A stretch of 64,000 nucleotides of DNA from Ophiocordyceps camponoti-saundersi (nom. inval.) (GCA_003339415.1 PDHQ01000048.1:1-64000); one strand, 5' to 3'. Positions 24,450 through 38,642 are shown, counted from the first letter of the stretch. Notes: generated from the letters alone by a model not told the origin. Program-made: numbers and translations.

Positions 24450-27400
24450 GTATATATTCCTTAAGCTATCCCCTATTACTATTTTAGCTAATTAAGGATT
24501 CTAAGTAAACTTTCTTAACCTTAACTTTATTCGTAAATATAATATTAAGATTAGGCCCTTAAATAATATAAAGTTTTAAGAGTTACTTATAATAATTACT
24601 AATATAGGAAAGTAGCTAATTTAAAACTTTACTATTTTTTAAGTTTTTATATAAGGTATTAATAGGGAAGTTTAAGCTATTATTAAGCTTAAAAATAAGT
24701 TTATAGCTTTAGATAACGTCCCTATTATTCTAAGACTCTTATAATTATTTAATATTAAAGCTATTATCGATATATAAAAAGGTATTATTAAAATCGGTAA
24801 GACTTTTAAGAGGAATAAACTAATTATATTAAAAGGCCTAGTTATAGCTTTTACTAACTAGTAGAAGATTATACTTACCCCTAATACGCCGCTTTTACTA
24901 AAAAAGTTTATCGAAATACTTTTAGATTTTTCCTTATTTTTAAGAGAAGATATAAACTTAAATATAGATAGCTTTAATATTAACTATATATTTAATATAG
25001 AATTTTTAAATTAAAATATTAATAATAACCTAAGTATATTACTAAACTATATCTATAAGAGGCTTATATTTCTATATTATTTTTTAAATATTTTTACTTT
25101 AACCTAATTACCCCTTTAATCTATTACGTACCTTAACTAATAAGGAGAGATAATATAAGTATTAAAGCTAAGTTTTAAGATTATTTTATACTAGCTTTAT
25201 TTTACTTTAAATAGCTATTACCTAAGCCTCTTATAATTAAAGGAGCGGTAGCTAGCTTAAAAGTTACCTCTAATACTAAGCGATATTAGAGGCTAGATAG
25301 ATAATATTAGCCGGGTTCCTAGGTAATAAAACCCCTAGTATCCTTATTCTTAATATAGAGAAGAGTTTAGCGGCGAGATATTAACTAAACTATTAATAGA
25401 GACTTAGTTATAAAATAGTTTAATTTATATAATATTACGCTTAGACCCTTAGTTTTAGGATACTTAAGGGAGGAGATTATATATATATTTTATATATATC
25501 GTAACCTTAAAAGTTAAGATATAAGGGATATATTACTAATAAACCTTTTCTTATATTACCTAAAAATTATATTTAGAATAAAACTATAATATTATAGTTA
25601 AAAAAGAAAATAGAATACTTTATAGCGGTATTAGATAAAGAAGATTATTTATAAGAATATTAACTCTAGGATTTATAAATATATAATAGTAGCTAATAGC
25701 GAACTAAGCTAATAGTTAGCTAAACTTATTATAATTATTAAAAATAAATCTAATCTCTAAGCTAAGTAAAAGCTAATAATAAATTACTATAACGTAAATA
25801 AAGACTTACTAGGTATTATAATTCCCTTATTATTAGAACTTTATAATTAACTCTTAAACTTTAGGATCGGTTTATTTAATATATTTAATTTAAAATATAG
25901 CTACTAAGCTATACTTATAGCCCCTAAGCTTTATTATATTCTAGCATTTTAAATCCTAAGTTTTTCTTAATTATAACTAATAAAATTTCTATAAGAAACT
26001 TAGTTAGCGGCTTATAGCTTTACTAAGATAATAAAGTTAGCTTTTAAAGCTATATTTAAACTTTTACCTAAGCTATCGCTATTAGTAATACCCTTAGAAA
26101 GTAATTATATTATACCCTTAAATAACTATATTAATAATATCTTTACTAAGTATATAAGCTTTAAGAAGTAATAGTAGTTTATTAGGGACTACTTCTTATT
26201 ATAATTACTATAAGCTCTCCTCCGGTTAAGTTTTAAGAAAGTCTTCCTAGGAATAACGAATATCTTTACTATTAGATAGGTATATTATATAAGAGGTTAG
26301 ATTACGATAAAGCTTAGCTAGCTATAGAAAATTAAGGACTAGCTTATGCCGGCAAACTAGCGATAAGTTCGAGCTTTCTTAGGGGCTATAAGCTTATATT
26401 AAAAATAAATTACTAACTATATAGAGCTTTTTAAACCTCTAACTAAACTTATTAGGAATATACCCTTCGTTTAGGGCTTATATAAAGCCCTTTTTTTTAT
26501 AATCTTAAAGTTTATAGCTAAAGCTATAATAGTAATATATAGCTTTAAGCTTAATAAGCTAGTATAAGTCTATATTAATATATTAAAATATAGCGTAAGC
26601 TATATTATATTATAGGAAAAAGATAAGGTTAAGGTACCTATTTTTTATAATTCTTTTTTACTTATAAAAACCTAGCGAAATTACGGGATATATAAGAGGG
26701 AATTTTATACTATTATCGAGTTTTGCTAATAATATAAGCACTTCTTTTATACTATTTAGCTATTAGTAATTTTTACTAACTACTTACTTTTAACCTAGTT
26801 CCTAAAGGTAGAAAGATATAAGGGTATCTATACTAAGTAGGTAATAAAGCTAAGGTAGCTTAATATTATCCTCGAATATAATTCTAAAAATAGAAATATT
26901 ATAATAGATAGCCTATTACGGACTTTATTCCTATCTAATAATTATAATATTCTAAATATTATAGATTTCGGCTACTTCGACCTAGGTAAAGGCTTATAAA
27001 GATAGAAAAATAGAAAAACTAGCTTTAAGGACTTACTTAAATATTTAAGGGGTAATAAGATTAAGATATTATTAGTAAATAAGTTTAGGCAAGCCTTACT
27101 TAAATTATCTTAGCTATAATAAAACGCCCTTAAGTTATTATAATAGTAAATAGGATAAAAGTTACCTAAGGAACTTATACTAATAATAATTACTTTAAGA
27201 TAGCTTAATATTTTTATATTTTTAGCTAGATTTACTTAAAATATCTAGTATAGGGAATTAGTTAGATAGCTAACTAAGGGAAAATTAACTAATCTTTAAA
27301 ACCGGATTAGATTAGCATAAGTAAAATAATAAGTCTTATCTTTTCGATAATACCTTAAGTAATATATCCTCTTATATCGCTACCTATCTAAAAATTAATA

Positions 27401-28500
27401 ATATTACCTTTTACTAGATAAGGTGCTTAAAGTACTAAGATAGGCTTATAATAAAGTAAGATACTTTAGCCTAAAGCTAATATATAAATAACTCTTTACT
27501 TATATTTTTTAGCTAAATATAACTTAAAATATTATAGCTTACGTAAAAAGCTATACTAAGTATTTATTTTTTATACCTCGCGTGCTTAAGTTACTAAATT
27601 AACTTATTATTATTAGCGCCCTATTTTAAGTTATTAATATAAACTATATTAGGCTATTCCTTACTATTAGTAATAGTGCTAAATTTATATTAATTATTAT
27701 CGATTACTTCTTAAGGTTTATTTAGTTAATAGCGTGCTAGATAGTAAGTATATTAGAAACCTTAATTTAATTACGAAGCTAGATAAACTTCGTAGCCCTT
27801 ACGCTTATAGCTATATACTTAGACTTTAAATCTACTTTCTTATTTAGAGAAGTAGCTACTTTCCTAAAAGCTTAACGCGTTACTTATATCCTAGCCTTAT
27901 CTAAGTTTTACTAAAATATTAGCCTTATCGAAGTTATAAATTAAATCTTCTTATAAATCCTAAATTAAGCTAGGCTTAAGGAATTATCTTAGTTAGATTA
28001 CTTATCGAAAATTATAAGATAGCTAAATTATAAGATAGTTCGAATACTTAGCTTCTCGCTATCTAAGATTTTATATAATATATAGTAAGATAAGTTATTA
28101 CCCCTTACCCTATCCCTAAAAGTTTTTAAAGCTTTTAAAGCTAGTAAGAAGGTAAAATAGCTTATAGGAGGTTAATATACTAATCTAGTTTTACGTTATA
28201 TTACTAAAGCTTTTAACTAAAAAGGCCTAGTTAAGGCTAAGTTTAAACTAAAAGCTAAAAGCTATAAATATTACTAGGAAATAGTTAAGATAGCTAAGTT
28301 TAAGCTAGGTAATTTTATATACGTAGCTAAGGAAGGTAAACTTACTAAGCTATAGCTAACCTAAGTTAGCCTTTTTAAGCTAAACTAATAGGTAAGAAAA
28401 GTTTTATAAATAATTCGCTATATAAATAGTATTATAATTAAAAGTATAGTAAACTTAACTTTTTACTAAGACTTATTAAAATACTTCCTTATATAGCTTA
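24450..28500 (+). pseudogene. protease-RT-RNase H-integrase remnant of second gypsy element
   Basis: Read on the plus strand through RIP-type stops. About 24500-24760 resembles a gypsy retropepsin of the type with a N-P-x-F-[IV]-x-x-H-x-I-x-T-R-P-L pattern, followed by an I-I-L-G/R-L-L motif. About 26370-26500 shows the F-L-G-x-I-x-x-Y tether region after RT, including P-L-T-K-L and P-F-V-W-G-type residues. At 26676-26723 the RNase H motif R-N-Y-G-I-Y-K-R-E-F is fully legible. Integrase-like sequence follows to about 28400. The frame cannot be expressed because of numerous stops and loss of ATG. Confidence 0.8.
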
Positions 28501-28969
28501 AATACCTAAAAAGTAATAATTAGTAAATACCGGCTATATTAGCTAGCTTATAACGATTTTAAAAAGACTTATTTTTTCGCCTTACTAACTTAAACTTAAG
28601 TATTTTCTCTTTTAGTTACTTCTCTTTTCTCTTTTTTTTCTTATATACCCTTTTTCTCTTATATTTACTATATTTACCTTAACTTATCTTACCGTTAAGG
28701 TTTCCTTTTACTATAATATACTTAAGTAGCTTTAACTTATAATTATATACTTAGTAGATATAATTTCCTAAACGCTTATTAATATATTACTATAAGTAAC
28801 CGATATTATACTAGATTTTATAAATTAAGAGCTTTTTAATATACTAATATAGGATAATATAAAAAAAGGCGATAATTTTATTTCTAATAAAAATCTTATA
28901 TTTATAGCTATCTCCCCTTATATAAGCTTTAGTAGCCCTATCCCCTTTATTATAAGCTTTAAAGAAGGC

Positions 28970-30020
28970 GATATTATAGTATATAAAAAGCCTTAAAACC
29001 TATACTAGCTACTTAAAAGCTTAAGATAAGTTATTAATAAAGCGATAAATAGAAAAATAGTTTATAAACGCTTTAAAGCGTAGCCTAACTTATAAATAAT
29101 ATTTAATTACCTAAATATACTTAATACTAAGAACCTTATTTAGTTAAAAGTTAAACTTATAATTATTACTTTTTTCGTTAAAGCTAAGGTAGCTTTTAAG
29201 TAAGCTAAATATTACTTAGTTAAAAATTACTTACTAAAATAAATATAACTTTTATATTTAGCTTTTATAAAGCTATCGAAAGCTATTATCGTAATAATAA
29301 GTAATACTTTATATAGTTAAGCTATAATAAAATAATAAATTATATAGCTTATAATAAGATTTATATAATAGCTTTAAAAGCTTACTTAGCTTAAAATAAA
29401 GATAAAGGAAATATAGGGGATTAAGGATATTATAATAACCTAATACTCTCCGATATTCCCTCTTATACCTATATACTTAGTTTAAATATTTAATATTATT
29501 ACTAACTTCCTTAATTTAAATATTATTAACTTACTAACTAATTTCCCTAAATTAGCGTCTAAGCTAAGATACTTTAAGCGATTAGAAATTATAGCTAAGA
29601 ATATATTTTTAAGGGATTTTAAGTATCTCTATTAATCTATCCTAAAAATAATATATTAGTAAACTTTTTATTAGATTAATAAATAGAATAAGTTTATATC
29701 TTAATTTTTACGTATTACGAAGGAAAGATTAGTAATAATCTAGCTCTTTAAGGGGAAGCTTTTTAAGAAAAAGCTTAAGAGATACTTAGCGTTAGAATAG
29801 CCGATAATAGCTTAAAAATAATTACCGTTACTAAGCCTTATTACCTAAATACTAGCCCTAGGTCCTATTTTAGAGGAAATATATATTATAGCTTAAGTAT
29901 TATATTTTAGAATTATAGCTTAGAATAAACTTAATCTATAACTTATAATATAAATAACTCCTTAAGCTATTTCTTAGCTTATAATTTCTAACTTAGTAAA
30001 CTTTATTATTACTAAGCCCC
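28970..30020 (+). pseudogene. extra reading frame after integrase in second gypsy element
   Basis: A plus-strand frame of about 350 codons whose interruptions are nearly all TAG or TAA, giving an inferred Gln-, Pro- and Lys-rich hydrophilic product. It lies between integrase and the 3' LTR. It could be a displaced gag-like frame, an accessory gene or captured host sequence. No diagnostic motif was seen. Confidence 0.35.
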
Positions 30021-30542
30021 CTATTATAGTAAGAAATTAGGTAAAAAAAAATATAAGAGATAAGTACTTATATTAAAAAGTATCGATTTAAGTAACTATT
30101 TTATCGAGTTTTTACTTAAGAGTTTATCTAGCTAAGTACGATTAAATTTAAGGCGAATTATAACTTACGTTTATAAATTATTAGCTTATACTTAAGAGAT
30201 ACTTAATATAACTAGTAATTTAAGTTTTCCTATATAAGCTTTTAATAGATTAAAAGCTATAAAAAAAAAGATAAATTTACTAATTACTTTAATTAAAGAT
30301 AATTTAAATTACTTAATATTTCTTAAAATAAATATAATAATAGTAAATAATAAAGTAAATATTAAATATAGGAAAATTAAAGTAAAACTTAATAAAGTTT
30401 AGTTTAAAGTAAAGGGATTATTATTTAAAGCTTAATTTATATATATTCTTTCCTTTTTTTCTTCTTTTTATTATCTTCTTTTTCTTTCCTTAATCCTAAA
30501 AGGGGATAAATACTTTAAACTATCTTTATATAGTAGTAAATA

Positions 30543-30745
30543 TAATAGTAAGTACGGGTTACTTAACCTAACTTAGTTATATAGGTATAACTCTTATATT
30601 TTAAATATAGATAGATAGCTTAGGCTTTTCTAGTTTATATATAATTAACCTTACTTTATTACCTATATATAGGTTTCCTTTTATCGTGCTGTTTTATAGC
30701 TATATAAGGCTATCTCTAATAGTTAGGTGATACGGCTATGTATCT
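30543..30745 (+). repeat. 3' LTR of second gypsy family
   Basis: 203 bp, partner of 21614-21816. Its outer 80 bp keep several TG dinucleotides (TGCTGTTTTAT, GGTGATACGG, CTATGTATCT) that are TA in the 5' copy, so the two LTRs give a direct before/after picture of RIP. Confidence 0.9.
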
Positions 30746-30750
30746 GTCAC

Positions 30751-31680
30751 ATATATATAGCGCTAGAGCTCGAGTTCTTAGCGGAAATTATAGCCGGTTT
30801 GTTAGGGATCCACCTGGCAGGCACTCACGTGACCCAGCCAGCAGGCCCCTTCTTCTTTATCTCCCGTAGCTAGGTAGGCAGCTTTAGCTTAGCTTCTTCA
30901 TCATCACACACACACACATTCTGCGCTCGTTCTTTGCCTCTATAGTGATGGCACGCCTTGCGTGAGCCATTATACGGTTGGCTTTGGATCACTGCATCTT
31001 TCATTGTACAGTGATAGGCATCATGGCCCATCGTTAGTCAGATGAGCTTCGTTATCGACGGACGAGATTTTACAGTTTCCTTCGTCGGCTGGAACTTGAA
31101 AGGGCCCTTTTCCTTTTCCCTCTCTTCCAGACACATCGCCTTCCTAGCTAATCACAAAGAAATCTTTTATTGTTCCCCATTTACCCTCAGGTGTTGTACG
31201 GTCTACCCTATAGACCTCCCTCTTAGTTAGTCAGCGCTGCCGGCCCCACTTTTTAGGGCCTGGCCTAGCCACACAGACCTAGCACAGTCATCATCATAGT
31301 CATCAGCACCAGGAATCTCACCACCTTCATCAGTGCTGCCTTTGCTGTATGTAGGTGTATGATAAGGTGCATGTGTGCCAACTTATGTATTAGTAGGTAC
31401 ACAGCATACCCGGGCACCTATCGTATGAGTACTACTTACACACAAACGTACCTCCTTTCTACAAGTCCTTTCATGGTCTAAAGATCGTCGCAGTCGTGTC
31501 TTCGGCATTCAGGGCCTAGAAGCGAAATCAGGGCCCTCTCTCATCTGGTTTCCATCTTTTTAGCTTGGCTTCGATTTATGTTCATAACTTTATTTTCTTA
31601 GTCGTTAATCGTTAATCTTCGACGCTACGTCCTTAGCGGGTCCTTATTTATAAGCTAGGCGGTGAGCCCGCTATATATAT
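30751..31680. other. normal-composition island, right half; no gene seen
   Basis: CpA and TpG are common again. There is a (CA)7 tract at 30905-30918 and many CATCAT/CACC-type runs. The longest ORFs are short, lack codon bias and have no recognisable product. No tRNA or rRNA was recognised. Because the LINE target duplication begins at 31681 and recurs at 58100, this DNA is the ancestral sequence upstream of EBP2, before insertion of the LINE and its passengers. Confidence 0.6.
30905..30918. repeat. (CA)7 microsatellite
   Basis: Seven CA units in the unmutated island. Its survival shows that RIP did not reach this island. Confidence 0.85.
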
Positions 31681-31694
31681 ATAGGTCCGGCAGA
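31681..31694. repeat. left 14-bp target duplication of the LINE
   Basis: ATAGGTCCGGCAGA here is identical to 58100-58113. It is GC-containing and otherwise absent from the adjacent AT-rich DNA, so a chance match is very unlikely. A 14-bp duplication fits target-primed reverse transcription. Confidence 0.8.
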
Positions 31695-32017
31695 CAACTT
31701 CCCTCCTATATAATTATAGTTTTTGCCCCGCTATTAGTACTTAGCGGAGACTATTATAAAAACTCTACTAATATTAAAACTTAGCCTCCGGCCTTACTCT
31801 TACCGATAACTATAATACCTTTATAAGCTTAAATTATAACTTATATAACTATTATAATATCGCCTATAATATTAGCTATTATAGCTTATAACGCTAAGAT
31901 AATTTTAATTACTTTATATAAAATAAAAATAATAAAAAAAACCTTTTAAAAGGAAAATAATTAAGGCTTTAAGAAAATTTTATATAATAATAATTTTACT
32001 ATTTTTATTTATATTAT

Positions 32018-33776
32018 TATAAGGGATTAGCTTATAACTAATTATAGCTAAATAAGGGGGATTATAGCGGATATATTTAGGTCTTCCTAATAGCGCTTAG
32101 TTATCGCGTGGGGTATATAGCTAGCTTAGGAGGGGGGCTTCTCTCCCCTCTCTTTCCTCTCTTTAATAGCTTTAATTATAACTTCTCTTTAGCTTACTTT
32201 AATATTATACTCTTAATAAGATTATTATATTAATTAAAGCTCCTCTTACTATAAACTAAACGTAAAAGTAAAATTATTATAAAATAACGCTATTAAATTT
32301 TACCTACGCTTAAGCTTTTACTTACTTACTTTAGCTTAAACTTATAATTAGCTACTATATATACGAAATTTACTATTAATAAAGTAATAATTAGGGAGCT
32401 TAAAGTTTAATTTTATTATATCTTTTCCTATCTTAGTACTTTTTAGTAAATATTCTTATTATATATTTTTTTAGTTATTAATTTCTTAAATTAGCTTAAT
32501 ACCTTCTTAATATATATTTTTAAGCTTTTAAGAAAGAGCTATAAAAAATACTATATAAGTTTAAACTTAGTTAGGATATATTATAAGCCGTTAAAGGCCC
32601 TCGGAGAATATATTATAAAGTAAGAGTTTTCCCTTTTCGAAGCTAAGCCGTTATATTAGTCCGATTACGCTAAGATTATTTTACTTTTATTTAAGCTATA
32701 TAAGGAGTTATAAGAGCGCTTAGATTATAAGAACTAACTTATAATATATATAGCTTTTATTAGCTTTCTTTAGGGCTTTAATAAAGTATTTAATTTTAAA
32801 AATATTCCTAACGCGTATATTAATTTACCGCCCCCCTTTTTAGCTAACTTAATAGATATCTTATTTATATAATTTTATTTTATTATTAATATAACTAAAT
32901 TAGTTATTTTAAATATAACTATTTAAAATTTTATAAGTAAATAAAGATATTAAAATTAAAGCTTTTTATAAGTAGAGTAAAATAGTTAAAAATAAATTTA
33001 AAATATTTTAATTAAGGGGATAATAAGTAAGGAGGGATAAGTATACGCTAAATATTATAGCTTAGGTAATTTCTAGCTTTATTATATTACTTTATATAAG
33101 GGCGGTCCGCGCGTAGCTTAGGCGCGTAGATTTATTAATAAGTATATACTAAAGTTATATTACGCCTTAGCTTATAAACTAGCGCTAATAATATATAATA
33201 ATAAGTATATAGCTAGCTTTACTATTTATTATAATTAAGGTATTCTCTAAGCTTCCTATAATTAATATAATATTATCTAATTTTATACGCTAGCTATATA
33301 AGTAAGTTTTTACTATTAGTATATAAGTTTATTAATTTTTACCTTAAGCGGTATTATAATTCTAAGTTTATTAGAATCTTCCTTATAAAAATTAAAGTTT
33401 AATTCCTTAAGCTATAAGGGAGCTTTTCCGCCCTTTTATCCTTATTTTTACGAAAGCTATTAGGCTATTAGCTAGGAATTATATAGAATATCTTATTAGT
33501 ATAGTAATACGTAACTTTTCTATCTTACGCTTTTACTTTCTTAGCTAGCTTAAGGAGGGGGCTATATAAAAGATTAGTTTATAACTAATTATAGCTAGAT
33601 AGGGGGGATTATAGCGGATATATTTAGGTCTTCCCGATAGCGCTTAATTATCGCGCGGGGTATATAGTTAGCTTAGAAGAGGGGCTTCTCTCCTATCTTT
33701 TTCCTTTTTTTAATAGCTTTAATTATAACTCCTTTTTAGCTTACTTTAATATCGTACTCTTAGTAAGATTATTATA
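32018..33776 (+). mobile_element. mini-LTR (TRIM-like) retrotransposon, copy B
   Basis: 1759 bp with 212-bp LTRs (32018-32229 and 33565-33776) and the exact 5-bp duplication ATTAT (32013-32017 and 33777-33781). The polypurine tract TAAGGAGGGGGC at 33551-33562 lies just before the 3' LTR, so sense is the plus strand. It interrupts the 5' part of the LINE. The internal region has one frame legible through RIP stops, as in copy C. Confidence 0.88.
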
Positions 33777-33899
33777 ATTATTAGCTTTATATTAGCTTTT
33801 ATAAAGCTTTATTAGAAATACGCTATTAAGGAGAATATTATATAAGCTATTATTATTATTTTTAATAATAATATTTTTTTATTTTTTAAAAAATATATT

Positions 33900-35150
33900 A
33901 AAGCTTACGCTAGCTTTTTTATTAATATTATTAAAATATATTTTAATAAGCTATAAGCTTTAATATACTATATATTATATATAATTATAATATTAATTAA
34001 TAATTTAAGATTTTTACTTATAAGTAAGATAATATTATTAATATTTTCCTAATTTAAGCTAATATTATATTTAATTTATTAGCTTTATTTTTATAATTTT
34101 AAAAAAAGCTAAGATAAATAAAATTATAATTTTTACTATTATTATTATAATAAAAGTAAAAATATAGTAAGTAAAGCTAAATTTTAAAATTTCCTTTTAT
34201 TTTAATTATTTTATTATATAATATTAAACTTTTTTTTCGCTATTTAAAAAGCTATAATAAACGCTATTAGCTAATTAATCTTAAATTTCCCTTTTATAAG
34301 CGCTATTAAGATAAGGTTTTTTATTATTATTACTAATTTTAAGATTTAGAAGCTTATTATTATAAATATAGCGAAAATTTATATTACTATTAGTTATAAT
34401 AAGGTAAATATCTTAAAGAAATAAATTACTTATATTATTTTTAATATTTTAATAAACTTTTATAGCTTTATAAATAAAACCCTTATCTTAATAACTAAGC
34501 TTATTAATAGTAAAGCTAAAATATAAATAAAAGTTAAGCTTATAAGCTATTATCTTTCGAATAACTAAAATTTTTAAGATAAGCTATCTGCGGCTATTTA
34601 AATTATCTTTTTCTTTACTAAAGTTAAGCTTTTTTAACTTTTTAATATAAGCGGCTTAGCTTATAAGATTAATAAAACCTCCTTATTTACTTAATATATT
34701 AAGTATTTTAACTAATATAAAGCTAAATTTTATATTTAACTAGCTTATTATAAAATTTATAAAAAAAAGAATATAATAAGTATAATAAGCTTATATAATA
34801 TATTAACTATTTTAAAGCTTATATTTTTATATATAATAAATACTTAGTAAAACTTATTTAAAAAAATAAAATCTTTAGCTATTTTACTTAAATATAGCGA
34901 AAATAAATTTATAAAATAAACCTTACTATATTTTTTACTTTTTATAGATTAATAATAAACTTATTAAATAATAATATACCTTTTAGTTAATAAACTTAAT
35001 AATAAGCTTATAACTTTATTTTATTATTTATAAAAATATATATTAATATTATAAAAATTACTATAAATAAAAAGGTTTCTAAACTTAATTATAGCGAATT
35101 TACTTTTAGCTTAGGCTTTAAGGATAATTTAGCTAGCTTAATAAGCTCCC
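33900..35150 (+). pseudogene. probable LINE ORF1 (gag-like) remnant
   Basis: This part of the LINE precedes the endonuclease and has the position of ORF1. Frames are open only in short stretches because of RIP. I did not find a complete CCHC zinc knuckle. The assignment rests on position within the element. Confidence 0.35.
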
Positions 35151-35599
35151 TCTCCCCTACTTAACTTAAGGCTACTAGGAAATTCCCTAAAACCCTTATA
35201 TTATTATTTTTAATACTTAGCTTTATTAGTACTAGCTTAGATATTAACTTAATTAAAGTTAAGATAGCTAATAAAGCTATTAAAAATAAAAACGCCGCTA
35301 TAATAACCCCTTTATTTAAAAATAAAAAAAATTATATTATTTATTATATTACTTATTTTTAATAACTTAAGTATATTATTAATAAATAAGTAATAAAAAT
35401 TACCTAAAAATATTCTAAGCTAATATAGCTAAAAATAGCGTTATATATAATACCGCCTTATAATTTACTTTTATTAATATTATAAATATAGTTTTTTTAT
35501 AAAAGCTTTTTTATAATAATAACTTACTTTTTTAATATTAAACTAAGTTTTATATTAGATTCGATTATTTTACTCTTATAGCGTTATAAACTAATAAAG

Positions 35600-38500
35600 C
35601 TAAAAAGCTTTAAGTTTTAATATATATTTACTAAGGAAAGGGATATTAAGCTTACTTATAGTTTAAACTTATTACTTATAAGAGTAATTATAAAAACTTA
35701 ATTTAAGTTAAAGTTAGTAAAATAATTTTCCTTAATATTTATATCTAACTATATATTTATTAACTATAAACTTTATAAATCCTTTTTAACTAATAGCTAT
35801 ATAAGCATATTATAATTATTAGGGACTTTAACTTTAAATATTATATATAATAACTATACCTCCCTTAAAGAGAAGAAAACGCTAATATTATAGCCTTAGC
35901 TAATTACGCTTATTAATATAAGCTTATTATTTTAAATAAACTAAGCTAGCTAACTTATAATTACGGAAATATCTTAAACCTTATCTTTATAAATATCCCT
36001 TTTATTTTTAATATAATCGCTTATTACCTTTATATAAGCTTTAATTATAAAACTATTATTATTATACTAAAAAGCCTTTTTTCTAATAACCCCCCGCTTT
36101 TATAATATATCTTCTAAGATTTGCTTAAGGATATTGCTAATTTCGCCTTATAGGTAAAAGTAAGCGTACTTACCCTCCCCTCTATTATAGCTACGATAAG
36201 TAATTTAAATAAACTAATAAAAGCTTTTATTTTATTTTTTAAATAAGTAATAAAGTTTACTTATAAGCTAGCTAAGCTAAACTTTAAGCGTATTATATAG
36301 TAAATACTTAAATATACTAAGAAAGTAATAGCTATATAATAAGCTTACTATTAAGGCTTTTAAACTACTTATATTTTCGAAGCTTAGAAAGCTTTAAAAA
36401 AGGAAATCCGCTAAGCTAAGAAAGAATATTATAAGGATATTATCGCTAAGGCCTTATTAGATAAAAATATCTACTAAGTATTTAGCTAATATAAAAAGCG
36501 CTTATAGTTTACCTCGCCCCTTTTATAAGTTAATAATATACTTATTATTAAACTTACCGAGAAAGCTATAATTTTCTAAAAATATCTCCTTAAGAGGTTT
36601 TCTTAGAATAATAACTATTACTAAGTTAATAATACTTACCTTACTTAATTAATTTTTTAGGATAATAACCTTATATAAGTAAAGATTATAAGAGCGGTTT
36701 ATAGCTTAAGTAATATAACCCTAAGTATAAATAATATTATTATTAAAATATTAAAAGCTATTTAGATTTATATTATAATATTTATTATAGCGTTATATTA
36801 AAGCTACTTAACTCTAAGCTATTACTTTTTACTTTTTAAGAAAATATAAGTTACCCTCCTTTTTAAGCTGAGGTAAAATATTAATATAATTAAAAGCTAG
36901 CGCCTTATTACGCTTCTCTCTTACCTAAGTAAAAAGCTTAAATAACTCCTCGCTTATTATATTACTTAAAAATATATTTAATATAATATAATCTCCTTTT
37001 AAATATATAAACGTTTTACTTATAAGGTTATTAACTAATATTATTAGCTATTTTATTTATAATATTAAAAACGCTCTTAATTAAGGCAAAATAGCTACCT
37101 TTATTACCGCTAATATATAAGGGGCTTTTAATATAATTTTTTATATTCGCCTCCTTTTATAAATATACTTATAAAGCTAGCTTAATAATTTACTCCGCTA
37201 AATAAACTTTTTTATAATAAGGAGACTTACTAATATATACTTAAATAAAATAGTTATTTTAATAAACCCGCTTTTTTATAACTTATTATAAAGCTTTCTT
37301 ATTTCCTTTATATTATATATACTTTATATTACTTTAATTTACTAACTAGATAAGCTAAATAGCTACTTTATATATATAGATAATTATAATATATTTATAA
37401 TTAATAAAAACTTAAAAAAAATTAGCTATAAGGCCTAGCGCTTACTAAATACCGCTATTTACTAAAAATAATATAATAATACTAATTTTAACTAAGCTAA
37501 GATTAAAGTTATATATTTTATTAAGCGGTAATAATTAATATTACTTAGCTTTTATTATAACGGGCGCTAAATTACCTTACTAGAAGCTATATAATAGCTA
37601 GGCCTCTAGCTTAATAAACGCTTTAACTAAAAATACTATATTTAAAAGAAAGCTACTAAAGCTAGGAAAATAGCTATATATATTAAGGGACTAAGCTAAG
37701 TCTAGCGTGGGACCCCTTTTATAGCTACTTAGAAAGCTATTAAAGCTATTATTAAGATAAAGGCGCTTTTTAGGGCGGAGATTTAATAGATTAATATTAT
37801 AAAGCTTACTAAGAAAAATAAAATAAGAGAGGTCTTTATAAGCCTCTATAATTAAATAATTAAGTTATAAATAATACTTAACTTTATTATTAAAAGCTAC
37901 TTATTAGTTTAAAAAATAGTAAATATCCTAACCTTTTTTTAAGAGGCTAGTATCTTTTTAGTAAAAGTTACTTTTAAAAGAATATAGCTTAAGTATATAA
38001 TATATATTAAAAACTTTAACTCCTTTTACTTTTTAGCTAATAAGGCCTATTATAATTATTATACGCTTTAAGAGCTACCGCGCTAGCTTATTATATTATA
38101 AAAAACTTTATTCTTTTACTTAGCTTTCTCCTAACCTTATTTAATAGCCCCTTATTATAGTAGCTTAAATAAAAGCCCTTACCCCCTTAAGGATACTATT
38201 ATCTAAGATTTTCTTAATTAGTTAAAATAGCTCCTAATAACTAATTTACTAATCTTTACTAATAAGTCTTATTATAACCCCTTACCCTTATAATAGCTTA
38301 AAGCAGTTATAAGCTTTAGCTTTTTAATAAAAAGGGATAATATTAGACTCGCTTAAAGCTATAAATAGCTATTATACGTAAAGGTATATAATATAAAAAT
38401 ATAAGGAGCGTTAAAAGGTTTACTAGCTATTATTAAAGTAGCTAAGATTAACGATATTTCTCCCCCTTCCTTATTATATATTTACCTTAATAATTAAATA

Positions 38501-38640
38501 ATTATTACTTAGCTTAATAATATATTTATAAGCTTTTCTTAACAAAAGTAAGTTTTTTTCTTTTAAATAGCTTTAGCTTATATAGATAAAGTTTTTATTA
38601 GGTAAATTCTTAGCTATAAAAATATCTTAAGTAATAAGAT
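35600..38640 (+). pseudogene. LINE ORF2 remnant: endonuclease and reverse transcriptase
   Basis: At 35818-35838 the frame reads I-R-D-F-N-F-K, the apurinic-type endonuclease motif I-G-D-F-N-L-H with Gly changed to Arg by RIP. Downstream come N-x-G-N-I-L-N-L-I-F (the family's G-x-T-L-D-L-x-F strand) and an S-F-N/D-Y/H-K motif. The reverse transcriptase active site reads Y-I-D-N at 37373-37384, from YxDD by GAT to AAT. About 150 codons later K-G-L-S-Q-x-x-R-G-T-P-F and A-L-F-x-A-E-I match the thumb region of Tad/I-clade elements. The frame runs into gypsy copy 2 at 38642 and would resume at 57153. Non-functional. Confidence 0.8.
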
Positions 38641-38642
38641 AG

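Larger units (their letters stand above)
21614..30745 (+). mobile_element. Ty3/gypsy LTR retrotransposon, second family (RIP-inactivated)
   Basis: 9132 bp bounded by two direct repeats of exactly 203 bp (21614-21816 and 30543-30745) and flanked by the exact 5-bp duplication GTCAC (21609-21613 and 30746-30750) in unmutated DNA. Plus-strand frames show, in order, a retropepsin-like region, RT to RNase H, integrase and a further Gln/Pro-rich frame. RIP density changes sharply at both ends: flanking DNA keeps CpA and TpG while the inside has nearly none. The LTR sequence is unlike that of the 619-bp family, so this is a separate lineage. Confidence 0.9.

Noticed and set aside
28970..30020. Envelope gene after integrase in the second gypsy element
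   Set aside because: The inferred product is hydrophilic and Gln/Pro-rich, with no signal peptide or membrane segment, so env is not supported.
31042..31230. 62-codon ORF in the right half of the island
   Set aside because: No codon bias, no recognisable motif, no leader or splice signals. It looks like a chance frame.
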